A stretch of 64,000 nucleotides of DNA from JAKAXS01 sp041940525 (GTDB taxonomy: Bacteria; Pseudomonadota; Alphaproteobacteria; Rhizobiales; Hyphomicrobiaceae), in the NCBI GenBank assembly GCA_041940525.1, contig JBGTSB010000006.1, positions 33,976-97,975 of the forward strand, written 5' to 3'. Positions 36,698 to 45,969 of this stretch are shown one piece after another. The notes below the pieces were generated by a model. It saw nothing but the letters and a program-made list of their open reading frames with translations, ran no database searches and was not told the origin of the DNA. Each line of letters starts with the position of its first letter. Within the stretch, counting starts at the first letter, position 1. The position numbers and the translations under genes were made by a program.

Positions 36698-36865
36698 GCT
36701 GACGGTTCCTTTCAGGATGAAAAGGGAACGCGGTGCGGGCTCCAGCCCTATGCCGTGGCTGCCCCCGCAACTGTAAGCCGCGTGATCTACGCCACTATGC
36801 CACTGGCTTTGTCCGGGAAGGCGGCGCTGATCAAGACGCAGCAAGCCAGGAGACCTGCCGTCAGC
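36698..36865 (+). promoter_or_regulatory. Cobalamin (B12) riboswitch
   Basis: The P1 stem pairs GCTGACGG (36698-36705) with CCGTCAGC (36858-36865). Between them are the conserved cobalamin aptamer blocks in order: GGTTCC with the AAAGGGAACGCGGTGCGG element, CCGTGGCTGCCCCCGCAACT with GTAAGCCG, GCCACTGGC, GGGAAGGCGGC and the B12 box AAGCCAGGAGACCTGCC. Downstream, TCAGG and CCTGA in 36887-36902 could form part of an expression platform. It lies about 126 bp before the TonB-dependent receptor gene and should turn it off when cobalamin is plentiful. Confidence 0.95.
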
Positions 36866-36991
36866 CGTGGTCACACGCGAGCACGTTCAGGCGGGGTGCC
36901 CTGACCGTAGCCGAACTGGTTGGTCCATATAGGACGACTGGGGAGACTTCGTTCGCGGTGACGTGCCACAGCATGTTGACCGAGGTCTCCA

Positions 36992-39262
36992 ATGCCTACC
37001 TTCAAACGTTATGCCCTGGCCGGGCACAAAACCGGCCTGTTCCTTGCCCTATCTCTATCATCGCTTGGCCTTACGCCTGCTTTTGCCCAGCAAGAGGGGA
37101 GCGAGGTTGATGCCGTTCCACTCGATCCCGTCGTGGTCGAGGGACAAACCGCCAAGAAGAAAAAGGCAAAGTCGAAACCACAGGCCTCTCAGGCTGCGGC
37201 CGTAACCTCTCCCACGCCATTGGCGCCAGCGGAAGCCCGCGAAGCCGAGCCAACGAGCGGCACGGGCAAGGCGACAAAGCCGGGCCTAAACCTCGACAAT
37301 CCAAACACGGGCGGCAGCCGATTGGGTCTGACGCCACTTGAAACACCGGCCAGCATCGAAGTCATTTCTGGCGATACTGCCCGCAAGCGCGGTCAGAAAA
37401 GCGTTGTCGAAGCCGTAACGCAGAACGCGGCGGGGATCACAACCAATGCGTCGCCAGGCAACGGCGGCACATCGCTTGTTGCACGTGGCTTTGCAGGCCA
37501 CGGCTCCGTCGCCACTCTGTTTGACGGCACGCGGATCGCCATCACAGCCGGCACCGTGACCTTTCCGTTCAACACGTGGTCCGCAGACCGGATCGAGATC
37601 CTTCGCGGGCCGGCTTCCGTGCTCTACGGCGAAGGTGCGATCGGGGGCATCGTCAACGTTGTTCCAAAGAAGCCGACCGATACCTTCACGCATGAGGCTG
37701 AGGTTTCGCTTGGTACAGACTGGACCCGGCGCCTATCGCTCGGCAGTGGTGGACCGATCAACGATAAGCTCTCCTACCGGTTCGACGTCACGGGCGAGCG
37801 ATCGGAAGGTTGGGTGGATGATGGCGATTTCGCCAACGCCGCCGTCTCGGGCACCCTGCGCTATAAGGCCTCGCCCGGACTGACGTTCTGGCTGTCTCAC
37901 GACTATGGCTTCCAGGAACCGATGAACTACTGGGGCACGCCGTACATCAACGGCAAGATCGACAAGCGCCTGCGGTCTAAGAACTTTAACGTCGCGGACG
38001 GCGTGATCGACTATCAAGACAACTGGACCCGCTTCAACACGGAATGGAAAGTCAACGAAGCACTGACCTTGCGCAATACCGCCTACCGCCTGACCACGCT
38101 ACGGCACTGGAAGAACGCAGAGGGCTACAACTACGACAATCCCACCGGGCTCGTTGAGCGGTCTGACTACTTCGAGATCATCCACGATGAAGAACACATC
38201 GGAAACCGGTTCGACGCGACGTTGCGCCACCGAACCTTCGGGCTGCCGATGCAGACGGTCGTCGGTTTCGACGTCAACAAAGTTGATCTCAAGTACACGA
38301 GCAACTTTGGGCGTGGCGAAAATCTGTCTCCAGGTTACTTAATCGATCCTTTTAGCGACTTCGCCAAGGGTTCGTTTAACGATGTGCCGCGGGCGCAACC
38401 GCACTTCACATCCGAACTGCACCAGTATTCGCTGTTTGCCGAACACCGGATTGAATTGACCGACCAGCTGTCGATTATCGGCGGCTTGCGGTACGATCAA
38501 CCTGACGTGCGTCGCTTCAATCTCGTGTCCAATACTGAGGAGTTTGACGAGAGCTTCCATGAGCTCAGTTGGCGTGCGGGCGCCGTCTACGAGCTCATTC
38601 CCGGTCTTGCCTTCTATGGCCAGTACGCGACCGCCGTCGATCCCAACGGATCCGCTCTACTGACGACGAGCAGCAGCCGATCCAACTTCGACCTGGCAAC
38701 CGGCCGGCAGATCGAGGTGGGCGTGAAGCAGTCGTTCTGGAACGGAAACGGCGAGTGGACATTGGCAGGCTACGATATCGTCAAGAACGATCTCTTTTAT
38801 GCTGTCAATCCCGGGCAAGTGTTACCCGTTGGACAACAATCCTCGCAAGGCGTGGAAGCCTCGTTGGCATTGCAGCTCTCAAAGGCTCTGCGCATTGAAG
38901 GAAGCGCAGCGTTGTTGACAGCCAAATACGACGAGTTTGGTCCCAACACGGGGAACCAGCCGCAGAACGTTCCCGAAAAGGTCGCCAATCTTTGGGTCAA
39001 CTACGCCTTTGCCCCGCAGTGGGAGGCTCTTGTTGGCGTACAGTATGTCGGCGAGCGGTTTGGCAATGCCTCAAATACGCTGAAGCTCGATGACTACACC
39101 GTCGTAAATGCGGGGCTTGACTATCATGTTTCCGATAATTCGACACTCAGCTTGCGGGGTTATAACGTCTTTGACGAGGTCTATGCGGTGACGAGTTATG
39201 GCAGTAATGCCGTGCTTGGCCGGCCCCGGTCTGGCGAAGTGACTTATCGCATCAAGTTCTAG
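36992..39262 (+). CDS. TonB-dependent outer-membrane receptor under B12-riboswitch control
   Basis: 756 residues. A signal peptide ends near A-F-A-Q (residue 30), followed by a TonB-box-like segment (LDPVVVEG) and a Lys/Pro-rich linker. The plug domain starts with ETPASIEVISG and contains VARGFAGHG and IEILRGPASVLYGEG. A 22-strand barrel ends in the C-terminal aromatic residue (TYRIKF). The plug is of the FhuE/siderophore-receptor subtype by sequence. The cobalamin riboswitch upstream argues that the cargo is a corrinoid or is tied to B12 status. GAGGT precedes the ATG. A PepSY gene follows 3 bp downstream. Confidence 0.9.
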   Translation: MPTFKRYALAGHKTGLFLALSLSSLGLTPAFAQQEGSEVDAVPLDPVVVEGQTAKKKKAKSKPQASQAAAVTSPTPLAPAEAREAEPTSGTGKATKPGLNLDNPNTGGSRLGLTPLETPASIEVISGDTARKRGQKSVVEAVTQNAAGITTNASPGNGGTSLVARGFAGHGSVATLFDGTRIAITAGTVTFPFNTWSADRIEILRGPASVLYGEGAIGGIVNVVPKKPTDTFTHEAEVSLGTDWTRRLSLGSGGPINDKLSYRFDVTGERSEGWVDDGDFANAAVSGTLRYKASPGLTFWLSHDYGFQEPMNYWGTPYINGKIDKRLRSKNFNVADGVIDYQDNWTRFNTEWKVNEALTLRNTAYRLTTLRHWKNAEGYNYDNPTGLVERSDYFEIIHDEEHIGNRFDATLRHRTFGLPMQTVVGFDVNKVDLKYTSNFGRGENLSPGYLIDPFSDFAKGSFNDVPRAQPHFTSELHQYSLFAEHRIELTDQLSIIGGLRYDQPDVRRFNLVSNTEEFDESFHELSWRAGAVYELIPGLAFYGQYATAVDPNGSALLTTSSSRSNFDLATGRQIEVGVKQSFWNGNGEWTLAGYDIVKNDLFYAVNPGQVLPVGQQSSQGVEASLALQLSKALRIEGSAALLTAKYDEFGPNTGNQPQNVPEKVANLWVNYAFAPQWEALVGVQYVGERFGNASNTLKLDDYTVVNAGLDYHVSDNSTLSLRGYNVFDEVYAVTSYGSNAVLGRPRSGEVTYRIKF

Positions 39263-39265
39263 CCG

Positions 39266-40873
39266 GTGGACGCATCAGCCCATCAAGAAAAAACGCTGGC
39301 GCCGCCCGAAAAAGGTGGCGCCAAACGCCGTGCTTGGAAGACCACAAAGCGATGGCTTTATTGGAGCCATCGCTGGCTTGGCGTCATAACCTGCGTCTTT
39401 TGCCTGATTTGGTTCTTGTCAGGCTTGGTGATGCTTTACGTGCCCTACCCGTCCTGGTCCGACGACGACCGGCTAGAACATTTGCCGGTGATCGACACGA
39501 GCGGAATTACAATTACGCCAGCCGAAGCCATTGCACGTTCCGGTGCAGCCAGTCTTCCCGATGTGTTCCGCTTGGAAATGTTCGGCAGGGAACCGGTCTA
39601 CCGCATTGTCTCGGGTGGCCGTCATTCTGTGATTTCCGCACAGAGCGGCCAGACGCTCACCAGGTTTGAGCCGGGTCACGCGGCAAGCCATGTTGCTGCA
39701 GCTTTTCCCGGGCGCACGCCCACCCTCGCCGATACTCTTCATTCGGACCAGTGGACTGTTACGAGCCGCTACAACGCTCACCGGCCACTCTATCGATATT
39801 CTCTGAACGATGACGCCGACACGAGCATCTACGTGTCATCGGCCACAGGCGAGATCGTTCAAGATACGACCTTCGCGGAACGCGCCTGGAACTGGGCAGG
39901 GGCCATTCCGCACTGGATTTACTTCGCGTCGCTTCGCAAGCATCGCGAAGCCTGGCGCCAAGCCGTCATGTGGCTGTCCGGCCCTCTGGTCATCGGCGCC
40001 ATCACGGGCTTGTGGATCGGCATTTTGCGGTTGAGGATTTCCCAAAATACCAAACGCGCGCGTGGCGTCAGCCCCTATCGCGGGTGGATGAGATGGCATC
40101 ATATCGGCGGATTGATCGGCGGTCTGTTTTTGACCACTTGGATTTTCAGCGGCTGGTTGTCGGTCAACCCGTTTCACTGGTTTGCCCGCACGCAGATCAC
40201 GCAAGAACAGCGGATTGCATTTTCCGGATGGAATTCCGCCAACCCGCACGGTGCGACACTCGCTGGCCTAAAAGCCATCGAGGGTGCAAAAGAAGTATCG
40301 ATGCACTGGGCGGCGGGGCGGTCGTTGCTGATTGCGCGGTCGCCTGATGGCGCACGGCTGCTTGACGCACGAACGGGAAAACCAACTTCGCTAAACTCCG
40401 CGATATTGGTTGAGGCTGCCGCGCGCATGTATCCGGACCACCAAATTTCTGGAGTGCTCATGCATACGAGCCAGACTCTGTACTGGTACTCCCACCACAC
40501 CAAGCGCGCGCTCCCGATCATGGACGTGCGCTTTGACGACCCAGCGGCCACACGCATTTACGTCGACCCAAAGACAGCCACGCTGGCCGGCTTGTCCGAC
40601 AGGTCGGCCCGTGGCTATCGCTGGCTGTTCAGTTTCCTGCACGACTACGATCTGCCAGTGTTACTGGAGAACCGGCCCGCGCGGGACGTTCTCATCTGGC
40701 TGCTATCGCTCGCCGGAATCATCATCTCCGTTTCCGGCATCGTGATCGGCTGGCGCACTCTCAAGCGCACTGCCGCCCGCTCTCCAGAAGCTCCAACATC
40801 ACTGCGAGCCCACTTAACAGGACCAGCTTCGGACTTTAGCCCCGCTGCCGACCATGAGCGGCCGCCTCGGTGA
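39266..40873 (+). CDS. PepSY-type membrane protein (putative periplasmic/inner-membrane reductase partner)
   Basis: 535 residues, GTG start 3 bp after the receptor stop, so probably translationally coupled. It has an N-terminal helix with conserved His (YWSHRWLGVITCVF), a PepSY-like periplasmic domain (about 75-200), a pair of helices around 225-320 (VIGAITGLWIGI and HIGGLIGGLF with conserved His), a further periplasmic part, and a last helix near 475 (IISVSGIVIGW). The His pairs in the helices resemble heme-binding sites in PepSY-associated reductases (PiuB/FoxB-like). It likely reduces or releases the metal cargo brought in by the receptor. The cargo identity is not shown. Confidence 0.85.
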   Translation: MDASAHQEKTLAPPEKGGAKRRAWKTTKRWLYWSHRWLGVITCVFCLIWFLSGLVMLYVPYPSWSDDDRLEHLPVIDTSGITITPAEAIARSGAASLPDVFRLEMFGREPVYRIVSGGRHSVISAQSGQTLTRFEPGHAASHVAAAFPGRTPTLADTLHSDQWTVTSRYNAHRPLYRYSLNDDADTSIYVSSATGEIVQDTTFAERAWNWAGAIPHWIYFASLRKHREAWRQAVMWLSGPLVIGAITGLWIGILRLRISQNTKRARGVSPYRGWMRWHHIGGLIGGLFLTTWIFSGWLSVNPFHWFARTQITQEQRIAFSGWNSANPHGATLAGLKAIEGAKEVSMHWAAGRSLLIARSPDGARLLDARTGKPTSLNSAILVEAAARMYPDHQISGVLMHTSQTLYWYSHHTKRALPIMDVRFDDPAATRIYVDPKTATLAGLSDRSARGYRWLFSFLHDYDLPVLLENRPARDVLIWLLSLAGIIISVSGIVIGWRTLKRTAARSPEAPTSLRAHLTGPASDFSPAADHERPPR

Positions 40874-40949
40874 ATTGCGGCGGCGTCGGTCGGCAATCGT
40901 CCACCGCCTCGCCTCCCGCAACGGCAAACGCAATTCGCTATGACGGGTC

Positions 40950-41522
40950 CTAATCCTGTTGGCGGCGAGATGACTCCGAACGCGTTCCTATCATTCGAGA
41001 CAGAGTTCGGTCCCTGTCAATGATATGATGTTTAAGCGCCGCCAGGATATGCAAGCCAATCGCAGCAATGAGCACGTTGGCACCAATACCGTGCATGACG
41101 TGTCCGATACCGGCCAGCAGCTCGTTTTTCTCAAATGCCGGAATAGTTAGCAGCCCGAATAGATCGACCGGCCGGCCCTTGAAGAGCGTCATGATCAATC
41201 CCGACGCCGGCATACTCACAATGCCGAACAACAAGAGCAAATGGACAAACCTGGCGCTCACTCTCTGCCATTTCGGCGTACTAGCAAGGGGTGGCGGAAA
41301 CCCTTGTTGTGCACGGTAGCCCACGCGCCAAATCGCATAGATCAAAAAGATGGAACCCACCGACTTGTGCAAAGCCATGAGCGGCCCGCGCGCTTCTTTC
41401 GTGAGGTCCGCATTCTCAAGATACAGACCGAATGAAATCATCCCGATCATGACCAAAGCAGTAAGCCAATGATTGAACCGAGCCAGTGGGTCGTAGACTG
41501 ATGGTTTGGTGCCGTCATGCAT
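40950..41522 (-). CDS. Cytochrome b561
   Basis: 190 residues from the ATG at 41522, with GGGGGA just upstream. Four hydrophobic helices carry the axial-His pattern of bacterial cytochrome b561: RFNHWLTAL, ALHKSVGS, and GHVMHGIGANVL with GLHILAALKHH. It is a di-heme inner-membrane electron carrier, probably passing electrons between quinol and a periplasmic acceptor. It lies 143 bp after cysI on the same strand and is convergent with the PepSY gene, so it could belong to either context. No YceI-like partner gene is adjacent. Confidence 0.92.
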   Translation of the reverse strand: MHDGTKPSVYDPLARFNHWLTALVMIGMISFGLYLENADLTKEARGPLMALHKSVGSIFLIYAIWRVGYRAQQGFPPPLASTPKWQRVSARFVHLLLLFGIVSMPASGLIMTLFKGRPVDLFGLLTIPAFEKNELLAGIGHVMHGIGANVLIAAIGLHILAALKHHIIDRDRTLSRMIGTRSESSRRQQD

Positions 41523-41665
41523 TGTTAGGTCCCCCGAATGCGTACCCGGCCGAGAGTTAAACACCTCGACCGAGTACCTAACGATCGCCACGCTCCTATT
41601 CCGTCGCAGAGATCGAAGGCAGACCAGGGCACGCTTAGGCGCAGTGTCGCAGCGTCAAGGGATGG

Positions 41666-43384
41666 CTAACTGGCGAGCTTGATGTCGTCGTGGAACTGGT
41701 TGCCGTGTTTTGTTTCTGCAACCACGCCAGCGCGGACGACGAAGTCGCCAAAGTGCTCGCCTTCGTTTCGTTCCTTGGCGTAGCGGGCGATGAGCGGATT
41801 GAGCAACGCGAGGATGCGATCCTTGTCGGCATCTTGGGCGTAGAGCTTGCTGAGACGCGTGCCGTCGAAGGCGGCGCCCAGATACAGGTTGTACAAACCG
41901 GGCGTTCGGCCGACGAACCCGATTTCAGCAAGGTACGGCCTCGCGCAGCCGTTCGGGCAGCCTGTCATGCGCACGACGATTTCGTCGTCCCGCAATCCGG
42001 CTTTTTCCATCGCGTCTTCCAACTCGGTGACGAGGTCCGGCAGGAAGCGCTCGCTTTCTGCAAGAGCCAGCCCGCAAGTCGGTAGCGCAACGCATGCCAT
42101 GGACGTTCTGCGCATGCCGGATGATGTTGTTATGCTGACGCCGTGCTTCTCAAGCAGGGCTTCGACCTTCGGCTTGTTTTTGGCCGTGATGTTGGTCAGC
42201 ACCAGGTTCTGGTTGGACGTCAGCACAAACGAGCAGATGTCCTTTTCCGCCAGTTCGCGGAAGGCGGTTTTCATCGTTTGGCCGCCGGTGTCTTTGACGC
42301 GGCCGTTCTCAATGAACAGGGTCAGGTGCCATTTCTTGTCGTGCCCCTGGGCCCAGCCGATTTCGTCACCCGTGGAGCGGAAGGAGAAGGACTTCGGTTC
42401 GCCCAACGCCTTACCAAGGCGCTTTTCGACTTCCTTGCGGAAGGCATCGAGCCCGCGATCTTCAATTGTGTACTTCAGGCGCGCGCGCTTGCGCTCGGAG
42501 CGGTTACCCCAGTCCCGCTGAGTTGTCATCACAGCTTCAGCGACGGCGACAGCGTCTTCCGGTGCACAGAAACCCAGGACGTCGGCCAAACGCGGAAACG
42601 TGTTCGTGTCGCCGTGGGTCATGCCCATGCCGCCACCGACAGTGACGTTCCAGCCTACAAGCTTGTCCTTTTCTTCGATGGCGATGAAGCCGAGGTCATG
42701 AGCGAAGATGTCGACGTCATTACCTGGCGGCACGGCCACGACGCATTTGAATTTTCGCGGCAGATAATGCACGCCGTAGAGCGGTTCTTCGCCTGCTTCA
42801 GCCTTGCCGCCCTTGTCGGAGACCTTTTCGCCATCAAGCCAGATCTCATGATAGGCGCCCGTTTGCGGTAGCAGATGCTCGCTGACATCCTTGGCCAGAT
42901 CGTAGGCGGCTTGGTGCGCTTTGGTGAGAAAGGGATTGGCTGCGGACATGACATTACGGTTTACGTCGCCGCAAGCAGCAATGGTGTCCAGACAGGCCGC
43001 GTTGATAGCCTGCATGGTGCGCTTCAGATTTGACTTGATGACGCCGTGGTATTGGAACGTCGCGCGCGTGGTGAGGCGCAACGTATTGTTGGCGTAAGTT
43101 GAGGCGATGTCGTCCAGCGCTATCCACTGCTCTGGCGTGACCAAACCGCCTGGAATGCGAAGGCGGATCATAAAGCTGAAGGCCTTCTCCAGCTTCTTCT
43201 TCGCACGCTCAGGCCGCACGTCACGATCATCCTGCATGTAGGAGCCGTGGAACTTCAACAGCTGCGTGTCGTCTTCTTCGATCGCGCCTGTCGCCACTTG
43301 GCCTAGTCCGCGTTCGATGCCGCCACGCAGCTGGTGGCTGTCTTCCTTGATGTGTTCGTTCTTGGAACGGTTGTCGTCAGTCAT
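41666..43384 (-). CDS. cysI: Assimilatory sulfite reductase, hemoprotein beta subunit
   Basis: 572 residues from MTDDNRSKNE. Siroheme/[4Fe-4S]-binding cysteines are present as C-x5-C (CVALPTC) and C-x3-C (GCPNGC, in TGCPNGCARPYLAEIG). The two ferredoxin-like half repeats are visible, with RLTTRATFQYHG in the first. The enzyme reduces sulfite to sulfide in the cytoplasm using electrons from CysJ. It is downstream of cysJ with about 70 bp between them. The upstream sulfate-activation genes (cysDN, cysH) are not in the window. Confidence 0.96.
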   Translation of the reverse strand: MTDDNRSKNEHIKEDSHQLRGGIERGLGQVATGAIEEDDTQLLKFHGSYMQDDRDVRPERAKKKLEKAFSFMIRLRIPGGLVTPEQWIALDDIASTYANNTLRLTTRATFQYHGVIKSNLKRTMQAINAACLDTIAACGDVNRNVMSAANPFLTKAHQAAYDLAKDVSEHLLPQTGAYHEIWLDGEKVSDKGGKAEAGEEPLYGVHYLPRKFKCVVAVPPGNDVDIFAHDLGFIAIEEKDKLVGWNVTVGGGMGMTHGDTNTFPRLADVLGFCAPEDAVAVAEAVMTTQRDWGNRSERKRARLKYTIEDRGLDAFRKEVEKRLGKALGEPKSFSFRSTGDEIGWAQGHDKKWHLTLFIENGRVKDTGGQTMKTAFRELAEKDICSFVLTSNQNLVLTNITAKNKPKVEALLEKHGVSITTSSGMRRTSMACVALPTCGLALAESERFLPDLVTELEDAMEKAGLRDDEIVVRMTGCPNGCARPYLAEIGFVGRTPGLYNLYLGAAFDGTRLSKLYAQDADKDRILALLNPLIARYAKERNEGEHFGDFVVRAGVVAETKHGNQFHDDIKLAS

Positions 43385-43454
43385 TGTATCTGTCCGCTGT
43401 GGGCGCCGGTTTGTGCCCGGCACCGCGACGTTTCATGCATGAATGGTGCGCGTT

Positions 43455-45230
43455 CTAGTAGACGTCCCGCTGATAGCGTCCGGCCTTGCTCAAGTCCTTG
43501 AGTTTGGCGCGGCCCGCTTCGAGATCGCCCTTTTCGTCTTCAGCCAGGATTTTGACGAGGGTCGCGTCCACGTCCTTGGCCATGCCCTTCTCGTCGCCAC
43601 ACACATACAAGTGTGCGCCATCCTTGATCCACCCGAGCACGTCTGCGCGCTGCTCCCACAGGCGGTGCTGGACATAGATCTTCTCCGGCTGATCGCGCGA
43701 GAAGGCGACATCGATACGCGATAGCGATCCGTTCTCCAACGCTTCCTGCCATTCAAGCTGATAGAGGAAGTCATTGGTGAAGTTGCGCTCGCCGAAGAAC
43801 AGCCAGCTTTCGCCGGAGGCACCTTCGGCCTCGCGTTGCGCGACGAAGCCGCGATACGGAGCAATGCCGGTGCCGGCGCCGATCATTATGATCTTCTGGT
43901 CACCATCTTTCGGGAGCCTGAAGTGCCGGTTCGGTTTGACGTAGATGCGCGCGCTGTCGCCCGCTTTGCGGCGGTCTGCAAAGTACGTCGAGGTGACGCC
44001 GCGGCGCTGCTTTCCTTCACGAGACCAGCGCACGGCGCCGACGGTCAGGTGCACTTCGCCTTCGTGAGCCAGCGGGCTGGAGGCGACAGAATATAAGCGG
44101 CCTGGCAACGGACGCAGCAAACCGAGCAGTTGATCAGGCTTGAGCTTCTCTGGATGATCAACGAACAGGTCCACCAACTGGCGGTCTTCGGAATACTTCA
44201 AGAACGCGTCGCCTTCGCTCACCTTGGCGACATCTTTGCGTCCCGTAAGCTTGGCATAGGCCGCCGTGACGGGACGGCTGAGCGCTGTGATGTCAAATTC
44301 GTTGGTGAGACGTTGAGCCAATCCGGTATCGCCAGACAGGCCAACCGCGTCTAGGAGTTCGTTGACGACCTCGGGATCATTGTCAGGCAGGACGCCGATG
44401 GCATCACCTGGGTTGTAGACGAATGCTGGATTGTCGAGTTCCATCTCCACGTGCCAGGTTTCCCGCGTGGAGCCTGTGCCGTTGAGATTGACCAAGCTGG
44501 AAATCTCGACTTGCAGCGGATTGTCCGCATCGAATTCGGGCTCGGTGAACTCGTCTTGGGGCTGCGCGGAAAAATCGACGTGAACGACCGTGTTTGGAGC
44601 CTCGGCCGGGGCGAGCTTAGCTAGCGACGCCGCGGTCCAGTCTGCTGCCTGCTTAGAGAAGTCTAGGTCTAGCTCGATCCGGTCGACACCGCGTTTGCCG
44701 CCGAGCTGCTCAAGACGTTCGTCAATCTTCCGGCCGGTCTCGCAGAAGTTGACATATGATGTGTCACCCAGCGCCAAAACTGCGAACGTGACGCCATCAA
44801 GCTTCGGTGCGTCATCGCTCATGAGCGCGTTGTAAAAGTCAGCGGCGCGTTCGGGCGGATCGCCCTCACCCCAGGTGGCCGCATACACGACGAGATACTT
44901 TGTTTTCGTCAGGATGGACGGATCGACGTCGGCCATGTCGAAGACCTTGGCGTCGAAGTTGTTCTTCTGCGCGACCTTCTTCGCCTTCATGGCCAGGCTT
45001 TCGCAGTTACCGGACTCGCTGGCGTAGAGGATTGTCATCGGAACGCGCGCGCGCTGTTGCGCGGCTGGCTGTGCGCCGGAGCCTTGCGCTTGAGCGGCAT
45101 CCAGGCCCGCTAAGAAGCCTGAAAGCCAGCTGCGCTGCAGAGGCGTTGAGCGCGCCACCAGCTCATTGAGAATATTAATGTCCTCTGCCGTGAACGGAGC
45201 GTTCTTCGGCAGGAAGGGTACCGCGGCCAC
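43455..45230 (-). CDS. cysJ: Sulfite reductase flavoprotein alpha subunit
   Basis: 591 residues. The GTG at 45230 is preceded by AGGAGG six bases away, which settles the start. Domains in order: an N-terminal helix, a flavodoxin-like FMN domain (ILYASESGNCESLA, YAATWGEGDPP), an FAD-binding domain with RLYSVASSP, and a NADPH-binding domain with IGAGTGIAPYRGF and a C-terminal YQRDVY. It moves electrons from NADPH through FAD and FMN to CysI. cysJ and cysI make an operon on the minus strand. Confidence 0.96.
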   Translation of the reverse strand: MAAVPFLPKNAPFTAEDINILNELVARSTPLQRSWLSGFLAGLDAAQAQGSGAQPAAQQRARVPMTILYASESGNCESLAMKAKKVAQKNNFDAKVFDMADVDPSILTKTKYLVVYAATWGEGDPPERAADFYNALMSDDAPKLDGVTFAVLALGDTSYVNFCETGRKIDERLEQLGGKRGVDRIELDLDFSKQAADWTAASLAKLAPAEAPNTVVHVDFSAQPQDEFTEPEFDADNPLQVEISSLVNLNGTGSTRETWHVEMELDNPAFVYNPGDAIGVLPDNDPEVVNELLDAVGLSGDTGLAQRLTNEFDITALSRPVTAAYAKLTGRKDVAKVSEGDAFLKYSEDRQLVDLFVDHPEKLKPDQLLGLLRPLPGRLYSVASSPLAHEGEVHLTVGAVRWSREGKQRRGVTSTYFADRRKAGDSARIYVKPNRHFRLPKDGDQKIIMIGAGTGIAPYRGFVAQREAEGASGESWLFFGERNFTNDFLYQLEWQEALENGSLSRIDVAFSRDQPEKIYVQHRLWEQRADVLGWIKDGAHLYVCGDEKGMAKDVDATLVKILAEDEKGDLEAGRAKLKDLSKAGRYQRDVY

Positions 45231-45772
45231 GCGCGCCTCCTAATAAAGTTGTATCGAGCACCAAAAAGTGCCCGGGGCCTGCCGCTAACCCAGCGGCAGC
45301 ACGAGCTCATGTCATTCTATCTGGAACCTGACAACAAACCCTTCGACGCGGAGCCGGCACCAGATACCTATTTGCCCGCTGGATATATAGGAACGGGGAA
45401 CGGTTTTCTACAAAAACAGGCGTTTTTGCGCGAAAAAGGAAAAATTTGCCTCCGCAGAGCGCCGAGCGGGTTCTTCTTTGCGGCAAAGCTCTTAAATCGC
45501 ACGTATATCCCGCGAAATCCAGGAAACTTGATTTCAACCCCAACCAACCCGCCGCGTGCTGACATGCTCTGACGTTTTCGTGACCACGGTTTACTTGCCT
45601 CTGACGGGCCCTGCATGTTCTTATTTGATCAACGCAGATCGGAACTTGACAATTTTGGTCCGATCCGCAGAACTGCGGTGGTCAAGAAGAGCGGCTACTT
45701 CAGTTCATGGGGAACCCTCGGCGGGGTGATCCGTAAGGAAGGCAGCTTGCCGATAACTCTAGGAGGAAAGTC
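45231..45772. other. Divergent regulatory region between cysJ and pqqA
   Basis: A 542-bp stretch without a convincing gene. Short open frames on both strands (for example a 107-codon one at 45249-45572) show no conserved features. It must hold the cysJ promoter on the left and the pqqA promoter on the right. The AT-rich part from about 45380 to 45540 has no feature I can name. The inverted repeat at 45637-45665 is the best operator candidate. Confidence 0.55.
45637..45665 (+). promoter_or_regulatory. Inverted repeat around a TTGACA box upstream of pqqA
   Basis: GATCGGA (45637-45643) and TCCGATC (45659-45665) form a perfect 7-bp inverted repeat separated by 15 bp. Between them is TTGACA (45646-45651), a consensus -35 hexamer. 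No good -10 box is seen at 17 bp. A second palindrome CCGCAG/CTGCGG follows directly (45665-45678). This looks like an operator over a promoter for the pqq operon, about 110-135 bp before pqqA. Confidence 0.45.
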
Positions 45773-45862
45773 ATGAAAGTTTGGATGAAGCCGCAGGTTC
45801 GCGAGCAGGAAGTTGGTCTCGAAGTCACGAGCTATCTGCCGGCAGAAATCGACGTTATCTAA
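45773..45862 (+). CDS. pqqA: PQQ precursor peptide PqqA
   Basis: 29 codons. The peptide has the invariant Glu-x3-Tyr (EVTSY; Glu17 and Tyr21) whose two residues are cross-linked to make pyrroloquinoline quinone. The N-terminal MKVWMKPQ and C-terminal LPAEIDVI fit the family. TAGGAGGAAAG is a near-ideal Shine-Dalgarno, as expected for a peptide needed in excess over its processing enzymes. First gene of pqqABCDE. Confidence 0.97.
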   Translation: MKVWMKPQVREQEVGLEVTSYLPAEIDVI

Positions 45863-45873
45863 GTCGTTTTCTC

Positions 45874-45922
45874 GCTCACTCGCGTGAGCTGATTTGGCGC
45901 GGCGGCCGTATCATCGGCCGCC
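45874..45922 (+). promoter_or_regulatory. Two hairpins in the pqqA-pqqB spacer
   Basis: GCTCAC-TCGC-GTGAGC (45874-45889) is followed by GGCGGCCG-TATCAT-CGGCCGCC (45901-45922), both perfect. Neither has a long T tract. Placed straight after pqqA, they are likely to stabilise the pqqA message or cause partial termination, so that pqqA transcript exceeds pqqBCDE. Confidence 0.55.
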
Positions 45923-45969
45923 GTCGTCGTTTGCGGTGTCGGCGGCCGCCCAAACACAGATGATACTCC

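Noticed and set aside
36665..37110. Small plus-strand frames at 36665-36904 and 36733-37110
   Set aside because: They lie in the cobalamin riboswitch and the receptor start; the conserved RNA explains the sequence.
42143..42871. 242-codon plus-strand frame inside cysI
   Set aside because: Shadow of the sulfite reductase gene, whose cluster-binding motifs confirm the minus-strand frame.
45249..45572. 107-codon plus-strand frame upstream of pqqA
   Set aside because: No Shine-Dalgarno, no conserved features, unlike composition; overlapped by equally long frames on the other strand.
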